Source: Acidobacteriota bacterium
GTDB lineage: Bacteria; Acidobacteriota; Terriglobia; UBA7540
Direction of reading: 5' to 3'
NCBI GenBank assembly: GCA_021827245.1
Contig: JAKAWN010000245.1
Span: 1-10,113, forward strand
DNA: 10,113 nt
In this document: positions 8,012-10,113 of the stretch, in pieces
Numbering within the stretch: position 1 is the stretch's first letter
How the letters are laid out: the number at the start of each line of letters is the position of its first letter
Made by a program: the position numbers and the translations under genes
The notes under the pieces: model-generated
Database searches by the model: none
The model's input: only the letters and a program-made list of their open reading frames with translations
What the model was told of the DNA's origin: nothing

Positions 8012-9268
8012 TTAGCGTGTAATTTCCCGCTGCGGGACAAGTCCCGACGACGGCAGGAAAGGAGCCCGGTCGAACCTGATAGTAATTGTGGTATAGCGCG
8101 GCAACGTTACGTCGAGTCCACGGCGGGTGAGCATATACAAGCCCGTGACAGCAAACCCTATCAGGCGGGCTGTCCCGGCCGTCGACGCGTCAGTGGCGGA
8201 CGAAACGAGAAGTTCAGTGATGAGCTGATAGGAATCATCTGCCACTTTGGAAATGCCTGCACTGACTCCCAGATCCAACAACAGGCGAGCCTTGCCTGGA
8301 CTTCCACCGCTCAGCACGCCTTCCGAATTCACTTTGATTCGAGACCGCTGGCTTGCCTCAACTCCCGCTATAGAAGCCGCGATAGGAAGGTTCGCCTCAG
8401 CCGGCAGGACGAGCCGGGTGAACTTTATGTACAACGATCCCTGTCGGCTGAGCCAGCGCGGGGGAACGCTCTTTGTGACGTGTCCCTCGAAAACCGTCCC
8501 CTCGGGTAACAGAGCGCCCGAATCCAACCGTATCGGCTCTACCAGGAGGGCCTTGAACGGATCTCCAGCCCGGCTTCTTGAAGCGCTCAGGGTGTCCAAA
8601 AGAGCGAGTTTCGCGTTGCTCCCAGCCGAAACCGTCTCAATCTCCGATAAAGTGGCCGCGCTGGATTCTGTACGTCCTGAACTTTCCGCAGAGTAGGTTG
8701 GCACTTCAAAGTACTCTGCACGGACCACCAACTCAAGGTGGAGGCCTGGCGAGCGCGGGCGGGAGTCAGACTCCTTCGTGGGGAGAGAAGAGGAGCCGGC
8801 TTTCGCCGTGGCCCTTATCCTGCTTCTATGCTTCCCAGCCACTTCGGAGCTTTCAATCACGGAGACCGACCACACCTTCAGACGCTCTTTCTTGCCACCG
8901 GACAAAGTGACATCAACGAAATCAAAGCTAGGCAATCTCTCATATTTCGGGCGAAAGTACCGGATCGGCCATGGCCACATGCTGTTGTGTATCTTCGGCC
9001 CGCGCTTCATCCCGGATACTGTCAAATGAATCTGGCTACCCCGTGGGACCATCAGTCGGTAGCCGGAAAATACATTGTGCGTCACCCTTCCCTGCAATTT
9101 GTCGCCGGGCTTCAAATGCGAGAGCTTTGCCGGAGCATCCAGCCGCACATCCATAAACGCCAGGGCCGAAAGCGCCAGACTAGTTTTGTTGCCGCTGGCA
9201 CGAAGAACAGTCGGCACGCAGGCGGCAAACATCAGAATACCCGCAACTACAGCTAGCTTTACTCTCAC
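8012..9268 (-). CDS. Secreted or envelope protein of unknown function with repeated GD...LP.G beta segments
   Basis: This protein of 418 residues matches no named family I recognise. The N-terminus MRVKLAVVAGILMFAACVPT is a signal peptide or anchor: two basic residues, then a hydrophobic stretch. Cleavage after the AxA-like region near residue 25 is possible; FAAC resembles a lipobox only weakly. The mature part contains two related segments: PGDKLQGRVTHNVFSGYRLMVPRGSQI (about 54-80) and AGDPFKALLVEPIRLDSGALLPEGTVF (about 234-260). A third, shorter one is GLDVTLPRYTTITIRF (384-399). They suggest repeated small beta domains, with a low-complexity Ser/Arg/Lys linker around 140-215. The frame is open to a TTG at 9328, but that has no ribosome site. 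The GTG at 9266-9268 has AGGGAG 10 bases upstream and puts the signal peptide at residue 1. An envelope location is inferred. Confidence 0.82.
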   Translation of the reverse strand: MRVKLAVVAGILMFAACVPTVLRASGNKTSLALSALAFMDVRLDAPAKLSHLKPGDKLQGRVTHNVFSGYRLMVPRGSQIHLTVSGMKRGPKIHNSMWPWPIRYFRPKYERLPSFDFVDVTLSGGKKERLKVWSVSVIESSEVAGKHRSRIRATAKAGSSSLPTKESDSRPRSPGLHLELVVRAEYFEVPTYSAESSGRTESSAATLSEIETVSAGSNAKLALLDTLSASRSRAGDPFKALLVEPIRLDSGALLPEGTVFEGHVTKSVPPRWLSRQGSLYIKFTRLVLPAEANLPIAASIAGVEASQRSRIKVNSEGVLSGGSPGKARLLLDLGVSAGISKVADDSYQLITELLVSSATDASTAGTARLIGFAVTGLYMLTRRGLDVTLPRYTTITIRFDRAPFLPSSGLVPQREITR

Positions 9269-9278
9269 CGATCTAAAT

Positions 9279-9284
9279 CTCCCT
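9279..9284 (-). promoter_or_regulatory. Ribosome binding site choosing the GTG start of the secreted protein
   Basis: AGGGAG on the minus strand lies 10 bases before the GTG at 9266-9268. The longer frame start, TTG at 9326-9328, has no such site and would add 20 charged residues in front of the signal peptide. The same AGGGAG string precedes clpP. Confidence 0.65.
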
Positions 9285-9302
9285 GGCTTGACGCAGCTTC
9301 GC

Positions 9303-9823
9303 TTATGCGGGCTGCTTGAGGAATCCAACTAATTCGCGAAAGTACCCCTGCTGGTCATCGTACATCGCCAGGTGGCTCCCGCGGCTGCTGAAGGCAGCTC
9401 GGGCGTTGGGCATCAGGACAGCGATGTACCGCGTTTCGTTTGGGTCCGCTTCATCCAGGTAGCCCTCCACCGTCCACAGGCTCGAGTCGTCAGGATTGTC
9501 GGAAAAAGGCTACCAAGCTGATCATAGTAACAGAACTCGATTCACGCCTGCGGCAGGAAATCTTCGAAACACTGGAAGCATAAATGGTTGAGGCCCGGCC
9601 CGCCATGCAACAACAGCACCATGATGGATGACTCGCCCACGCGCCTCACCCAGACGCGATACTTCCGGCCCCGCACAGGAATCAGCCGCGTTCCGCCGGT
9701 CTTGACGATCTCCGCTGCAGCCGGATGCCTATCCTTCGGCCAGCCCCGTTGGCCTGGAACGGCCAAGCCGCCGGCAAGTGCGCTTCCCCACAACAGGAAG
9801 TCTCTTCGGTCCGTTATCACCAT
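9303..9823 (-). pseudogene. Decayed Tat-exported alpha/beta hydrolase (proline iminopeptidase-like)
   Basis: The 5' part (9823-9545) encodes 93 residues: a Tat-type signal DRRDFLLWGSALAGGLAVP, then RKYRVWVRRVG, and the oxyanion-hole motif LLLHGGPGLNH with HGGPG at 73-77. It ends at a TGA (9542-9544) exactly where the family has glycine, and the frame continues with IEFCYYDQLGS. A one-base loss near a run of five A (9503-9507 on the plus strand) then shifts the frame to FSDNPDDSSLWTVEGYLDE. The sequence next jumps to the family's C-terminus, LMPNARAAFSSRGSHLAMYDD and FRELVGFLKQPA, ending in TAA at 9303-9305. The nucleophile-serine block (GxSWGG) and the acid are missing, by my estimate about 150-200 residues; the catalytic-histidine block GSH is kept. 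Three independent lesions make it non-functional. It lies 34 bases upstream of the secreted-protein gene, so its tail may host that gene's promoter. Confidence 0.85.
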
Positions 9824-10113
9824 TCATGAAATGTATTTGGTAGCCCCGCCGCCATCGCCCCCAGCATCATATCACAGCCAACCCCAATGCATACGATGGA
9901 AGCTCAGACTGCTATCCTGCAGAAGATCAGCGCGAACACACCCAGCGCTCCACAGTTTCCAGGGTTTCAGCATCACCAAAGATCCACTTGTCGGCGCGCA
10001 TTCAAAAACGAATAAATTTGAACAGACGCCGATTGCGACGGGGCGACGAGTCTCAGCGCATGACTGAGTTGGCTCGGTCGGCGGCAGGGCGCAGGGAGAC
10101 TTTGCGACGCAGG
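9824..10113. other. Right-hand stretch without a supportable gene
   Basis: These 290 bases lie upstream of the pseudogene. On the minus strand they hold only short frames interrupted by stops, and no good ribosome site precedes the pseudogene's ATG. An AT-rich patch occurs at about 10003-10023. On the plus strand TTGTCG (about 9989-9994) and AATAAA are 17 bases apart, each matching the promoter consensus at 4 of 6 positions. An ATG at 10060-10062 then opens a frame that stays open for 18 codons to the window edge. The ATG has no clear ribosome site, so this possible gene start is too weak to annotate as a gene. Confidence 0.5.

Noticed and set aside
8023..8045. Overlapping TCCCG/CGGGA repeats at the end of the secreted-protein gene as a terminator
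   Set aside because: They lie inside the coding sequence and are followed by AAATTACAC, not a T-run, on the minus strand.
9542..9544. TGA at a conserved glycine, which could suggest UGA read as glycine as in some candidate phyla
   Set aside because: The same gene also has a frameshift and a large internal deletion, and the neighbouring genes encode glycine with ordinary GGN codons and show no in-frame TGA. Pseudogene decay explains it.

Overview
The window is a bacterial chromosomal segment of moderate-to-high GC. Its core is a run of protein-quality-control genes on the minus strand, read right to left: trigger factor (tig), clpP, clpX and lon, followed after a gap by the transcription terminator gene rho. 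The order tig-clpP-clpX-lon is widespread in bacteria. The rest of the content is a secreted protein of unknown function with repeated GD...LP.G beta segments and a decayed Tat-type alpha/beta hydrolase. Together with the codon bias, this looks most like Acidobacteriota. That placement is an inference from gene style and has not been tested by phylogeny.

Layout from left to right. Positions 1-162 hold the 3' end of a plus-strand cytidylate kinase gene (cmk), which converges on rho (196-1533, minus). A gene-poor stretch of about 420 bases follows (1534-1954). It contains the rho leader, which is AT-rich with small hairpins, and the 3' flank of lon. Then come lon (1955-4384), clpX (4384-5646), clpP (5662-6270) and tig (6286-7584). 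The lon start overlaps the clpX stop by one base, clpX starts 15 bases after clpP, and clpP follows tig by 15 bases, so these four form one operon. A near-consensus sigma-70 promoter (TTGACA, 16 bases, TATACT) sits about 110 bases upstream of tig and should drive it.

Behind that promoter lies a second non-coding stretch (7740-8011), rich in short hairpins, with a weak resemblance to 6S RNA on the minus strand. Next is the secreted protein gene (8012-9268, minus). Its start is best placed at a GTG with a good ribosome binding site. Immediately upstream lies a proline-iminopeptidase-like pseudogene (9303-9823, minus) carrying a stop codon, a frameshift and a large internal deletion. The last 290 bases contain no gene I can support.

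Together, trigger factor folds nascent chains at the ribosome, ClpXP and Lon degrade misfolded or tagged proteins, and Rho ends untranslated transcripts. This is a conserved housekeeping locus flanked on the right by lineage-specific and decaying material. I found no defence system, mobile element or CRISPR array.
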